Assembly (NCBI RefSeq): GCF_009848495.1
Contig: NZ_WWEP01000001.1
Span: 186,001 to 250,000, forward strand
DNA: 64,000 nt
Origin: Flavobacterium sp. MK4S-17
Lineage (GTDB): Bacteria > Bacteroidota > Bacteroidia > Flavobacteriales > Flavobacteriaceae
Reading direction: 5' to 3'
Shown here in pieces: positions 1-8,974 of the stretch; the first letter of the stretch is position 1, and each line of letters opens with the position of its first letter. Below the pieces are notes generated by a model that was given only the letters and a program-made list of their open reading frames with translations, was not told where the DNA came from and did no database searches. A program made the position numbers and the translations under genes.

Positions 1-255
1 GTAATAATTAAGCAAAGCCGAACCGGATGTACAAACCACAGCAACCGGCTTTTGTAATTGTTGCGCCATACCTGTTGCAAAAAAAGCTGCGCAGCGCTCA
101 TCGGCTATGCTATAGCATTTAAAGGCAGGGTTACTTGCAAAACCAATGGTTAAAGGTGCATTTCGCGATCCGGGTGATATTACAATATCGGTAACGCCTT
201 TGGCAAGGCAAATCTGTATAATGCTTTGCGCTAAAGGAATTTCAGGATAGGTCAT
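1..255 (-). CDS. menD: MenD, menaquinone biosynthesis (5' part only)
   Basis: The first 85 codons of 2-succinyl-5-enolpyruvyl-6-hydroxy-3-cyclohexene-1-carboxylate synthase, the ThDP enzyme that joins isochorismate and 2-oxoglutarate in menaquinone synthesis. Translated by hand from the ATG at 255. The N-terminal Pyr-domain signatures are visible: ISPGSRNAPL at about residues 29-38, ADERCAAFFATGMA at about 50-63 (containing the conserved glutamate that activates ThDP), and KPVAVVCTSGSA at about 68-79. The gene continues beyond base 1, so the ThDP-binding domain is not seen. It is followed upstream by a gap of only 10 bases from the glutathione peroxidase gene, so the two may be cotranscribed. 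Menaquinone is the usual respiratory quinone of Flavobacteriaceae. Confidence 0.93.
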   Translation of the reverse strand, partial: MTYPEIPLAQSIIQICLAKGVTDIVISPGSRNAPLTIGFASNPAFKCYSIADERCAAFFATGMAQQLQKPVAVVCTSGSALLNYY

Positions 256-265
256 TTTTCAATTA

Positions 266-850
266 TCAGGATTTAATCCAGCTTACAATTTCATCATCTG
301 TAGGTAAGGTACGCGGACTTATTACTTTTTCAAGCTCGCCATTTTCATTAATCAGGTATTTTTGAAAATTCCACTCTACCTCGCTATCCTGTAGGCCATT
401 CAGGCTTTTTTGCGTCAGGAATTTATATACCGGCGACATATCATTTCCTTTTACAGATATTTTCTCCATCATAGGGAAAGTAACGCCATAGTTCATTTCA
501 CAAAATGAAGCTATTTCTTCATTTGTACCTGGCTCCTGCCCTGCGAAATTATTAGCCGGGAAACCTACAATAACCAGCCCTTTATCTTTATATTCTTTGT
601 AAATGGCTTCAAGGTCTTTATACTGTGGAGTTAGCCCACATTTGGACGCTGTATTTACTATTATTATTTTTTTGCCTTTAAGTGTGGAAAAATCAAAATC
701 ATTTCCATACAGGTCTTTCACTTTAAACTGGTATATGGTTTGTTTGGCCATCGGCTTAATTTTTTGAGTTTTGTTTTCCTGTTTATTTTGTGCCTGGTTC
801 TGGCAACTTAATAACAAGAGTCCGCAGGTTAATAACAGTACACTTTTCAT
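266..850 (-). CDS. Glutathione peroxidase-family thiol peroxidase, lipoprotein
   Basis: Thiol peroxidase of the glutathione peroxidase family, expected to reduce hydroperoxides, probably with thioredoxin in this phylum. An N-terminal lipobox (LLLSC, Cys16) suggests a membrane-anchored periplasmic lipoprotein. The catalytic motif NTASKCGLT carries the peroxidatic Cys at about residue 71. The active-site Gln is in FAGQEPG and the Trp in WNFQKYL. The FCEMNYGVTFP block is typical and contains the candidate resolving Cys. Where many homologues have a Cys (FPCNQF) this one reads FPANNF, so it is a cysteine-type enzyme relying on the later Cys. It starts 27 bases after the end of ccsBA on the same strand. 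Confidence 0.9.
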   Translation of the reverse strand: MKSVLLLTCGLLLLSCQNQAQNKQENKTQKIKPMAKQTIYQFKVKDLYGNDFDFSTLKGKKIIIVNTASKCGLTPQYKDLEAIYKEYKDKGLVIVGFPANNFAGQEPGTNEEIASFCEMNYGVTFPMMEKISVKGNDMSPVYKFLTQKSLNGLQDSEVEWNFQKYLINENGELEKVISPRTLPTDDEIVSWIKS

Positions 851-877
851 AAGCTTTATATAATTTAAAGTTACAAA

Positions 878-3800
878 TTACTTTTTAAGATATTTCCTGT
901 ATTGCATAAAAGATATTATACCCAGTATAACTACCCCCAGTGCCATCCAGAAAAAATACATTGGTGTCCTGACTTCGCCACTGGCGTAAGAATGAAGACC
1001 TGTAAGGTAAAAGTTAACCCCGAAATATGTCATTAATATTGATGCAAATGCCATCACGCTAAAAAAGTTGAACAACCATGAACCACGCAGTGCAGGTACA
1101 AGGCGCATGTGTATAACAAAGGCATAAACCATTATACTTACAAGAGCCCAGGTTTCTTTAGGGTCCCAGCCCCAATAACGCCCCCAGCTTTCGTTGGCCC
1201 ACTGCCCGCCGAGGAAGTTACCAATAGTAAGCATAACAAGCCCTACTGTAAGTGCCATTTCATTTATATAGGTAATCTCTTTTATATTCAAGTCCATTTT
1301 TACCTTATTCCTGCTATTGGTAAACAGCATTAACAACATAGCCACAAGCCCCAATATCATACCGAGTGTAAACGGGCCATAGCTGGCCACAATAACAGCT
1401 ACGTGTATCATCAGCCAGTAGGAATTAAGTACCGGTACAAGATTGCCAATTTCAGGATCTGTCCAGTTCCAGTGTGCCACCATAAGCACAATAGAGGCTA
1501 CAAAGGCAGAGGCAGCAACTGTTAGCTGCGATTTCCTGCCAAATGCAAGCCCGAAGAACATAGTAGCCCAACCTACATAAATAACCGACTCATAAGCATT
1601 ACTCCAAGGTGCGTGGCCTGATATGTACCAACGTACAATAAGTCCTGCAGTATGCAGTGCAAACAGGATAGCTATAATTACATGAAAGGTTTTTACGGCA
1701 ATACCAATTTCCTTTCTCTTATTAAAAATGTTGATTATAACAAAAAGCAACATAAGCAAACCGGCATACATATACCATGAAAACAGCTTTTTAAATATAT
1801 CATACTTGTTGTATAGTATTTCTGCCTCTACCTTATCATCTTTGGGCATGACTTCAGCACCATACTTATGCTGGTAGTTTTTAAGCCCCTCCAGCAAGCT
1901 GTTGGCGGTAGTATAATCATTAGTTTCCGATGCCTTAGCCAGCGATTGTATATAAAATGGCACCACATTTTTAATGGTATCCAGTGCAGTATTGGTGGGC
2001 TGGTTTACTTCAAGGTAGGAAACCCATTTGTTATTCTTATCCCCCGGTACAGGGAAAACCTTTAATATCTGCCCTGTTAATGCCGAATATAAAAGGTCTA
2101 TACGCCTGCCAATATCCATATAATCTTTCTGGAATTGCGTGGGTACTGCCTCCCTGTAGGCTTTGTCTAACTTGTCGGAGAGTTTATAATTTCCCTTATC
2201 ATCAAAAAAATCAGATAGGGCAGCATATTTTGCATCCTTTTCAATCCCTGCAATTATCCTCAGGCTGTCATTACCCCTTTTAAGGTAAATTACAGGTATA
2301 TTGAACCATGCCTGGTCCAGCATAGACATGGATAAGAACACCTGGTCGGCATTCATATCCTTGTAGGTATCGCTCTTGCTTACCTTGCGCAGCAGTTCTG
2401 AAGCAAAAGTATTTACAGGTTTCATCCTGCCCCCTGCATCCTGTATAATAACACGTCCGAATTTTGCAGCATGTTCCTCACTTACCTTATATTTATGTAT
2501 AAGCGAATCGAGTTGCTTTTGAGAAGGCTTTTCATGCGAGTGTTGTGCATAGCCGCCAATACTTAGGAATAACAGTAAAAAAGTAATTATGGCTGCTTTC
2601 TTTTCTCTTACTTTTTTCAGTTTTTGCTTCAGGTCGCCAAAGCGGGTATTTTTATCAAAAAGTATTGCCATAAGGCCGATATATAAAAGGAAGTACCCTA
2701 TGTAGGTAATCCAGGTTCCCCAGAAATCATGGTTAACAGAAAGCACAGTACCCTTTTCATCATCATCAAAAGAGGACTGGAAAAAACGATATCCTTTATA
2801 ATCCAGTACGTGGTTCATATAAATACGCGCATCAAAACTTTCATTGTTTTCCGCATCTGTAACTGTTACCTGGCTCTCAAAGGAGACATAGCTTTTTTCC
2901 GTTCCGGGATATTTTTCCGCAATAAAGTCATTAAGCTTTATTGCGAAAGGAAGTTCATATACTTTACTGCCATATAAAAGCGTATATTCTAAATTCCCTA
3001 ATTTAAACGACTGCGGAATTCCCATTTTTCCCTTATTCCCCAACAGAGTTACATCCCGCTCCTGCCCTTCAGAACGTACTGTAACGGTCAGGGCTGCATC
3101 TTCCCTTGTTTTGTAATCGTTATTAGACTCATAATCCATCCTGCCTTTAATAGCCGGTTCAGGAAAAACAAAACGGGTACCCGCCATATTATAAAGTGAA
3201 CGCAGCATTAATGGCTGTACCGAATCTTTTACTACATTGCCTTTAAACTGGTCGGCCATACGCATAAAATCACCTTCAAAGGGAGAAGAGATTGTATAGC
3301 TGTCTCCATCCATCCCTATATTAATGGCTCCTTCGGTAGGTTTATTAAAAGCAAAAAGTATATTATGGATGCTCTGCACCTCACCTTCCTTTAAGTAATG
3401 CTCATGGCGGCCGCCATCTCCGGCTTCAACAAGTTTTATATAATGTACCCCGGCAGGATCTTCTTTTATTACTTCCTTAGCTCCAAGTTTAAAATCTTTG
3501 TATTCTACCTCAAAGGGTATTTCGTTGAACTTGCCCGATAATGAAAAATCATTATTGGCTACAGGAGATAATAATAAATGTTTTTCAAAGGTACGGCGGC
3601 GCATTTGCCCCTGGTATTCCCCGTCAACCAAAACAGTAAGGTATGTCCCGTCTGAATAAAAACGGCTTTCTTCAGCACCCTCCCTTATGGGCATCCTGCC
3701 TTCGTAACTTATATACCTTGTAATAAAAGCCCCGAAAATTATTAATATAAATGAAAGGTGAAGTAATAAAGTAGCCCATTTTTCTTTTTTATGAAGGCTG

Positions 3801-4003
3801 TAACGCTTTATATTACCAATAAAATTAATCATGAAAAACAGCATTATGGCCTCAAACCACCATGCGTTGTAAATATATATACGTGCAGTATCAGTATTGT
3901 AAGCATCTTCCACAAAGGTACCTATACCCATTGCAAGTGCAAAAACAATAAAAAGTATGGCCATTAAACGTGTGGAGGATAAAAAGGAAATTATTTTGTC
4001 CAT
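878..4003 (-). CDS. ccsBA: CcsB-CcsA fusion, system II cytochrome c biogenesis
   Basis: System II cytochrome c synthetase, which exports haem and attaches it to apocytochromes c at the outer face of the inner membrane. 1041 residues. The N-terminal about 460 residues are ResB/CcsB-like, with membrane segments near 13-30, 48-65 and 79-97 and a large periplasmic domain. A second hydrophobic stretch followed by a periplasmic linker lies near 470-490. The C-terminal third is CcsA/ResC with many membrane segments and the tryptophan-rich haem-handling WWD motif (WGRYWGWDPKETWALVS, about residue 945). Fusion of the two subunits is usual in Bacteroidota and some Epsilonproteobacteria. A promoter box sits 30 bases upstream. 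The gene is single and long and I see no frameshift. Confidence 0.95.
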   Translation of the reverse strand: MDKIISFLSSTRLMAILFIVFALAMGIGTFVEDAYNTDTARIYIYNAWWFEAIMLFFMINFIGNIKRYSLHKKEKWATLLLHLSFILIIFGAFITRYISYEGRMPIREGAEESRFYSDGTYLTVLVDGEYQGQMRRRTFEKHLLLSPVANNDFSLSGKFNEIPFEVEYKDFKLGAKEVIKEDPAGVHYIKLVEAGDGGRHEHYLKEGEVQSIHNILFAFNKPTEGAINIGMDGDSYTISSPFEGDFMRMADQFKGNVVKDSVQPLMLRSLYNMAGTRFVFPEPAIKGRMDYESNNDYKTREDAALTVTVRSEGQERDVTLLGNKGKMGIPQSFKLGNLEYTLLYGSKVYELPFAIKLNDFIAEKYPGTEKSYVSFESQVTVTDAENNESFDARIYMNHVLDYKGYRFFQSSFDDDEKGTVLSVNHDFWGTWITYIGYFLLYIGLMAILFDKNTRFGDLKQKLKKVREKKAAIITFLLLFLSIGGYAQHSHEKPSQKQLDSLIHKYKVSEEHAAKFGRVIIQDAGGRMKPVNTFASELLRKVSKSDTYKDMNADQVFLSMSMLDQAWFNIPVIYLKRGNDSLRIIAGIEKDAKYAALSDFFDDKGNYKLSDKLDKAYREAVPTQFQKDYMDIGRRIDLLYSALTGQILKVFPVPGDKNNKWVSYLEVNQPTNTALDTIKNVVPFYIQSLAKASETNDYTTANSLLEGLKNYQHKYGAEVMPKDDKVEAEILYNKYDIFKKLFSWYMYAGLLMLLFVIINIFNKRKEIGIAVKTFHVIIAILFALHTAGLIVRWYISGHAPWSNAYESVIYVGWATMFFGLAFGRKSQLTVAASAFVASIVLMVAHWNWTDPEIGNLVPVLNSYWLMIHVAVIVASYGPFTLGMILGLVAMLLMLFTNSRNKVKMDLNIKEITYINEMALTVGLVMLTIGNFLGGQWANESWGRYWGWDPKETWALVSIMVYAFVIHMRLVPALRGSWLFNFFSVMAFASILMTYFGVNFYLTGLHSYASGEVRTPMYFFWMALGVVILGIISFMQYRKYLKK

Positions 4004-4032
4004 AAGGTTACGGAAGTAATTTTATATTCCTG

Positions 4033-4040
4033 CAAAAATA
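4033..4040 (-). promoter_or_regulatory. Promoter -7 box for ccsBA
   Basis: Minus-strand TATTTTTG matches the Bacteroidota sigma-ABfr -7 consensus TAnnTTTG and lies 29 bases ahead of the ccsBA start. No clear -33 TTTG was identified. Confidence 0.5.
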
Positions 4041-4182
4041 CTTAAAACTTCACTTTTAAAAGCCTTTTTAAAAATTAAATAATAAGCAATGCTATTCTAA
4101 CCATTCTTTTAACAAAAACACAGTAAATAGAAATTCATTTTATAAAATTTACAGCTATAGTGTAAATATTAAAACCAACTGT

Positions 4183-4190
4183 TATATTTG
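4183..4190 (+). promoter_or_regulatory. Promoter -7 box for the 4216 gene
   Basis: TATATTTG matches TAnnTTTG exactly and lies 25 bases before the ATG at 4216. It would drive the two-gene unit of the secreted protein and the M1 peptidase. No good -33 element is visible. Confidence 0.55.
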
Positions 4191-4215
4191 AATTTACAAC
4201 CTATAACCAAAACAC

Positions 4216-4806
4216 ATGAAGAAAATTTATTTATTAGCCGCTGTATTGGCATTATCTGTTAACGCTTTAGCACAAACTGAAGCCACAACCAAAGATGGTA
4301 AAAGTGTATTGCTTAACAGTGACGGTACATGGATTTATGCCGATTGCGGCCGGTATATAAAAACCAAAACCTACGATAACGGTAAAACTTCCGTATCGTC
4401 CAAAGAAAATATACAGATTAATAATAACGGGAAAAACAACGGTTTGTCTATACTTGTTTTAAAAGGTTCATCTGCTTTAATTTTATCATTCGGGCCGGCC
4501 GACAGGGCAGTAAAATGCGTTAAGGAAGATGCTAAAATGAATATTGTATTTGCCGATGGCACTACAGCAGGGCTAACGCACATGAAAGAGTTGGATTGTG
4601 AAGGCAATTTTGTGGTATTTTTGGGCAAGGATTTAGGAAATGCTGCCAGCCTTGATAAAATAAGGACTAAAAAAATAAAAAAACTTACTATAGATTTTAC
4701 AGAAACTAAAAACGGCAAACTTGCGACTGACACACAGGAATTTGTTTTTACAGACGCTGAGGCTTCCCTTTTTATAAATACTGTTAAATGTATAACTGAT
4801 ATGTAA
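4216..4806 (+). CDS. Secreted protein of unknown function, possibly DUF3157-like
   Basis: 196 residues. A clear Sec signal peptide (MKKIYLLAAVLALSVNALAQ) is followed by TTKDGKSVLLNSDGTWIY, which resembles the short 'DG..V.L..DGTW.Y' repeat found in DUF3157-type periplasmic proteins. The rest is rich in beta-strand-like segments, with two Cys residues that could pair. There is no catalytic motif I recognise. It is preceded by a good promoter box and followed after 10 bases by an M1 peptidase, so the two are probably cotranscribed. The family name is a guess from the N-terminal pattern only. Confidence 0.8.
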   Translation: MKKIYLLAAVLALSVNALAQTEATTKDGKSVLLNSDGTWIYADCGRYIKTKTYDNGKTSVSSKENIQINNNGKNNGLSILVLKGSSALILSFGPADRAVKCVKEDAKMNIVFADGTTAGLTHMKELDCEGNFVVFLGKDLGNAASLDKIRTKKIKKLTIDFTETKNGKLATDTQEFVFTDAEASLFINTVKCITDM

Positions 4807-4816
4807 TTGAATTATA

Positions 4817-6742
4817 ATGAGAATAAGGAAAATACTATTGTTGTTCCTGCTGGGTGCTACCGCGTTTGCACAGGAAGTAAAACAAAATAACCAGCCGTTA
4901 TTTGATGATATAACCTACCGCAGGGGCAATGTGTACCGCTCTGCTTCAGGTGTGCCCGGCCCTGAGTACTGGCAAAACCGGGCTGATTATGAAATAGAAG
5001 CTGAACTGGACGATAAAGCCAATACAATAAAAGGCAGGTTTACCATGACCTATTATAATAACAGCCCCGAAAAGCTGGATTATATATGGATGTACCTTGA
5101 GCAAAACCGTTTTACGGAAGATTCCAGGGGAACGCTTACCACCCCCATAATGGGAAACAGGTACTCAGGCGATACGGATGGAGGCATAACAATAACAGGC
5201 CTTTCAGCCAAAAGTAAAGGCAAGCCTTCATCAAAATACCTTATTTCGGATACAAGGATGCAGGTGTTTTTTAATGAGCCTATTAAGGCAAAAGGCGGTA
5301 AAGCTACCGTTTCCATGAATTTCGAGTTTAAAATACCCGAAGAAGGAATGGACAGGATGGGGCAATACAAAACCAATAAAGGCACTATATACTCCCTGGC
5401 GCAATGGTATCCAAGAGTTGCTGTTTTTGACGATGTTACCGGCTGGAATACAGAACCTTATCTTGGTGCAGGTGAATTTTATGTTGAATACGGCAACTTT
5501 GATTATAAAATTACCGTACCCTATAATCATATTGTTGTAGGCTCGGGAGAGCTGGTAAACGCAAAAGATGTGCTTACTAAAGAGCTTTTAAATCGGTGGG
5601 AAAAAGCACAGGAAAGCGATAAAACCGTATATCTTATTGCTCCGGAGGAAGTGGGCAATACCAGCCTTACAAGGCCGGTGCAAAACGGCAAGCTAACCTG
5701 GCATTTTAAAATGAAAAATACCCGCGATGTGGCTTTTGCCTCCTCCACAGCTTTTATCTGGGATGCGGCACGTATTAACCTGCCAGGTGGTAAAAAATCA
5801 ATGGCACAATCTGTTTATCCCGCCGAAAGCGATGGCGTAAAGGCATGGTCTCGCTCTACGGAATACACCAAGGCATCAATAGAGCATTATTCAAAAATGT
5901 GGTTTGAATACCCTTACCCCAATGCGGTTAATGTAGCTTCAAACGTTGGGGGAATGGAATATCCCGGGGTTTCATTTTGCCATGCCGACTCTAAAGGGGC
6001 AGGGCTTTGGGATGTTACCGACCATGAATTTGGGCACAATTGGTTCCCCATGATTGTAGGCTCCAATGAACGCCGCCACGCATGGATGGATGAAGGCTTT
6101 AATACATTTATAAACTATTACAGCACGCTTGCTTTTAATAATGGTGAATATCCCACTGATATTGCCAAAAGCCGTAACAGGGTAATGTGGTTTAAATGGC
6201 GTGGCAGGGAAAGTATTTCTACCTACCCTGATGTGGCACAAGGCATGAACCTTGCTTATACGGCATACTACAAACCCGCAACGGGTTTAATAATGCTAAG
6301 GGAATATATACTGGGGCACGAGCGTTTTGATAATGCTTTCAGGGCATATATAAAAGCGTGGGCCTATAAACACCCGCAGCCAACAGATTTTTATAACTGC
6401 ATGGAAAATGTGGCCGGGGAAAACCTGAACTGGTTCTGGAGGGGGTGGTTTATTTCAAATGCAAATATAGACTTGGGAATAAGCAAGGTAACTGATAATA
6501 GTGATTCAACTATTATAACATTTACCAATAAAGGTGAAATGCCTATGCCTGTGGTGTTTAAAATAATATTTGAAGATGATACACAAGAAACAAGGACTTT
6601 GCCTGTGGAGGTATGGCAGCGCCAGAATGAATGGGATTATCTTGTAAAATCTCCTAAAAAAATAAAAGTTATAGATATAGACCCCGGCAGGTACACCCCT
6701 GACATTAATGGAAGTGATAACTCCTGGATAAGGGATGAGTAA
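4817..6742 (+). CDS. Secreted M1-family zinc metallopeptidase
   Basis: Aminopeptidase N-like (gluzincin) enzyme of 641 residues with a signal peptide (LLFLLGATAFAQ). The zinc site is HEFGH at residues 403-407 with the third ligand Glu in MDEGFNTF about 20 residues on. The exopeptidase motif usually written GAMEN appears as GGMEYPG near residue 380. That departure is common in the Bacteroidota branch of this family, so strict aminopeptidase specificity should not be assumed. The N-terminal about 250 residues form the usual beta-rich domain. There is no C-terminal T9SS sorting domain, so the likely location is the periplasm. It sits 10 bases after the secreted-protein gene and ends in a hairpin terminator. 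Confidence 0.92.
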   Translation: MRIRKILLLFLLGATAFAQEVKQNNQPLFDDITYRRGNVYRSASGVPGPEYWQNRADYEIEAELDDKANTIKGRFTMTYYNNSPEKLDYIWMYLEQNRFTEDSRGTLTTPIMGNRYSGDTDGGITITGLSAKSKGKPSSKYLISDTRMQVFFNEPIKAKGGKATVSMNFEFKIPEEGMDRMGQYKTNKGTIYSLAQWYPRVAVFDDVTGWNTEPYLGAGEFYVEYGNFDYKITVPYNHIVVGSGELVNAKDVLTKELLNRWEKAQESDKTVYLIAPEEVGNTSLTRPVQNGKLTWHFKMKNTRDVAFASSTAFIWDAARINLPGGKKSMAQSVYPAESDGVKAWSRSTEYTKASIEHYSKMWFEYPYPNAVNVASNVGGMEYPGVSFCHADSKGAGLWDVTDHEFGHNWFPMIVGSNERRHAWMDEGFNTFINYYSTLAFNNGEYPTDIAKSRNRVMWFKWRGRESISTYPDVAQGMNLAYTAYYKPATGLIMLREYILGHERFDNAFRAYIKAWAYKHPQPTDFYNCMENVAGENLNWFWRGWFISNANIDLGISKVTDNSDSTIITFTNKGEMPMPVVFKIIFEDDTQETRTLPVEVWQRQNEWDYLVKSPKKIKVIDIDPGRYTPDINGSDNSWIRDE

Positions 6743-6751
6743 TGATTAACA

Positions 6752-6783
6752 GGCCGGCACTTTTTAGCCGGCTTAATTTTTAA
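6752..6783 (+). terminator. Rho-independent terminator after the M1 peptidase
   Basis: Perfect 6-bp GCCGGC stem (6753-6758 with 6767-6772), 8-base loop, then a T-rich stretch. Confidence 0.65.
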
Positions 6784-6795
6784 TAATTTAGCGGC

Positions 6796-7557
6796 ATGCT
6801 AAAAGTGGTTGTTTTAGGTTCGGGTAATGTGGCACAGCACCTTATTAAGGTATTTAGTGCCTTGCCTGCCGTTACCCTTATCCAGGCTTATGCCCGCACA
6901 CCCGAAAAACTGGCCCATCTATTACCTACGGATAGTATAACAGCTTCCCTAAAGGAACTTAAGCCTGCTGATATTTATATTATTTCAATAACTGACGGTG
7001 CTGTGGCAGAAGTGTCCTCTGCCCTGCCCTTTAACAACAGGCTTGTTGCCCATACTTCGGGCAGTGTAGCTTTAGAGCAGCTTGATGCTAAAAACCGAAG
7101 GGCTGTTTTTTACCCGTTGCAAACATTTTCCAAGAATAAGGATGTGGATTTTAAAAATATTCCGCTTTGCCTTGAAAGTGAAGATACAGAAGACTATAAA
7201 ATACTGGAAACGCTTGCAAAATCTGTTTCTGATAAAGTATATACCATCAATTCCATACAAAGGCAGTCTTTACATGTGTCGGCAGTTTTTGTAAGCAATT
7301 TTGTTAATCATATGTACACCATTGGTTATAACCTGTGCCGTGAAAACAATGTGCCTTTTGATGTACTGAAACCCCTTATCGCCGAAACAGCTAATAAAAT
7401 ACAGCAACTCCCGCCACAGGAAGCACAAACCGGCCCGGCAATACGCAACGATATTAAAACAATGGAAAAGCACATGGCATCCCTTAAAAACGAAACATAT
7501 AAACTTATATACAAAACATTATCTCAATCCATACAGGAAAATGGCAAAAAGCTATAA
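6796..7557 (+). CDS. Rossmann-fold protein with DUF2520 domain
   Basis: 253 residues. The N-terminus is an NAD(P)-binding Rossmann fold with the glycine motif VVLGSGNVAQHL (residues 5-16), and the C-terminal half is the all-helical DUF2520 domain. The architecture resembles ketopantoate reductase and pyrroline-5-carboxylate reductase, but the substrate is unknown. In Flavobacteriaceae it typically heads a run with the KDO-8-P phosphatase and Maf, as here: its end overlaps the next start by 17 bases. TAATTTAG at 6785-6792, one base off the TAnnTTTG box, lies only 3 bases before the ATG, so the transcript may be nearly leaderless. Confidence 0.88.
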   Translation: MLKVVVLGSGNVAQHLIKVFSALPAVTLIQAYARTPEKLAHLLPTDSITASLKELKPADIYIISITDGAVAEVSSALPFNNRLVAHTSGSVALEQLDAKNRRAVFYPLQTFSKNKDVDFKNIPLCLESEDTEDYKILETLAKSVSDKVYTINSIQRQSLHVSAVFVSNFVNHMYTIGYNLCRENNVPFDVLKPLIAETANKIQQLPPQEAQTGPAIRNDIKTMEKHMASLKNETYKLIYKTLSQSIQENGKKL

Positions 7558-8068
7558 AGAATTAATGAATGACATTACCACATTTATTTTTGATGTGGAC
7601 GGTGTACTTACAGACGGCACTATACATGTAACCCCTAACGGCGAGATGCTGCGCAATATGAATATACGCGATGGTTATGCCATGAAAGCCGCTGTTGAAA
7701 ATGGTTATACGGTATGTATAATTTCGGGCGGAAGTAATGAAGGTGTGCGGATAAGACTACGTAACCTGGGAATTACCGATATACACCTTGGAGTACCTAA
7801 CAAAGTAGAAACATTTAATGAGTTTACCGACATATATAATATAAAACCTGAACAGGTGTTATATATGGGCGACGACATTCCTGATTATCATGTAATGCAA
7901 CTGGTAGGGCTGCCGGTATGCCCGCAGGATGCTGCACCTGAAATTAAGGAAATAAGCAAATATATATCTCATAAAAAAGGTGGTACAGGCTGCGTTAGGG
8001 ATGTAATAGAACAGGTGATGAAGGTTCAGGGCAGGTGGATGGAACACTTTAATGCCCGCTATGATTAA
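7541..8068 (+). CDS. kdsC: KDO-8-phosphate phosphatase (HAD family)
   Basis: 175 residues, the usual size of the capless class C0 HAD phosphatases that convert 3-deoxy-D-manno-octulosonate 8-phosphate to KDO for lipid A core synthesis. Motif I is FDVDGVLTDGT (about residues 14-24), motif II is the Ser in IISGG, and motif IV is MGDDIPD. These enzymes act as tetramers in which one subunit caps the next. The start overlaps the DUF2520 gene by 17 bases, which suggests translational coupling. A YrbI-type phosphatase acting on a related sugar is the main alternative. Confidence 0.88.
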   Translation: MAKSYKELMNDITTFIFDVDGVLTDGTIHVTPNGEMLRNMNIRDGYAMKAAVENGYTVCIISGGSNEGVRIRLRNLGITDIHLGVPNKVETFNEFTDIYNIKPEQVLYMGDDIPDYHVMQLVGLPVCPQDAAPEIKEISKYISHKKGGTGCVRDVIEQVMKVQGRWMEHFNARYD

Positions 8069-8086
8069 TCAATTAACAAAAATTAA

Positions 8087-8974
8087 ATGAAACTACTTAA
8101 GTTAATCAGTTATAACAATCTTATATTAATTGCTTTTGCGTTAATTGTGCTCCGCTTTGGTTTTCTTGATTTGCAGCCCGGGCTTCCGCTCGCATTGAAC
8201 ACATGGCAATATTTATTAATGGTACTGGCAACTTTACTGGTTGCCGCCGGGGGATTTTTTATAAATAATGTGCTCGCCTCCAATGAACACGGTTACAGTG
8301 AAGGAAAAATTTATAATATTTATTCTCTTTTTACGCTTGCCGGTGTCGGCTTGGGTTATTATTTAGGCACCATTGTAAATAAACCTATTATAGTGGCTGT
8401 TTATGTAATAGCTGCAGCTATTATATATTTATATGCCACAAGTTTAAAGCAGGTACTGTTAATAAGCAATCTTATTATTGCCACTGCAATAGCAATGGTA
8501 ATTATAGTTATAGGCATTTATAACCTGTACCCTGTCATTATGCCTGATAATAAAATATACCTGGCTACAATATTTGATTTAATGCTGGATTATACACTGT
8601 TTATCTTTATAATCAGTATAATACTCACGCTGGTATACAACCTTCGCAATACAGATGCCGATTATAATTCGGGCAACACTACCCTGCCTATTGTAGCGGG
8701 TAAGGAGCGTACTGCAAAAATTGCTTTCTTTTTAACATTACTGCCGTTAGGCCTGCTTTTTTATTATGCCGATAAATATATTACAAACCTTATATGGGCT
8801 TTAGGTTATGGGCTTTTATGCATTGCAGGGCCTCTTATTTATTTTATGATAAAAATATGGGGAGCAAAAACAAGTAAAGATTTTACACACCTTATAATTA
8901 TACTGAAGCTGGTTTTATTATTTACGGTTTTATCGGCAATGGTGGTAACTTTAAATATTAACATGCATGCTTAG
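8087..8974 (+). CDS. UbiA-like prenyltransferase homologue lacking Asp-rich motifs
   Basis: 295 residues with about 8-9 hydrophobic segments, matching the fold and gene position of UbiA-family proteins (often called geranylgeranylglycerol-phosphate geranylgeranyltransferase) found between kdsC and maf in flavobacteria. The second family signature is recognisable near residues 190-210 as a tyrosine/asparagine-rich loop followed by TTLPIVAGKERTAKI. The first Asp-rich motif (NDxxDxxxD), which binds Mg2+-pyrophosphate, reads FINNVLASNEHG at about residues 59-70, with both key aspartates gone. The second motif keeps only one Asp in NTDADYNSGN. It is therefore either inactive as a prenyltransferase or works differently. 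It overlaps maf by 8 bases. Confidence 0.78.
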   Translation: MKLLKLISYNNLILIAFALIVLRFGFLDLQPGLPLALNTWQYLLMVLATLLVAAGGFFINNVLASNEHGYSEGKIYNIYSLFTLAGVGLGYYLGTIVNKPIIVAVYVIAAAIIYLYATSLKQVLLISNLIIATAIAMVIIVIGIYNLYPVIMPDNKIYLATIFDLMLDYTLFIFIISIILTLVYNLRNTDADYNSGNTTLPIVAGKERTAKIAFFLTLLPLGLLFYYADKYITNLIWALGYGLLCIAGPLIYFMIKIWGAKTSKDFTHLIIILKLVLLFTVLSAMVVTLNINMHA

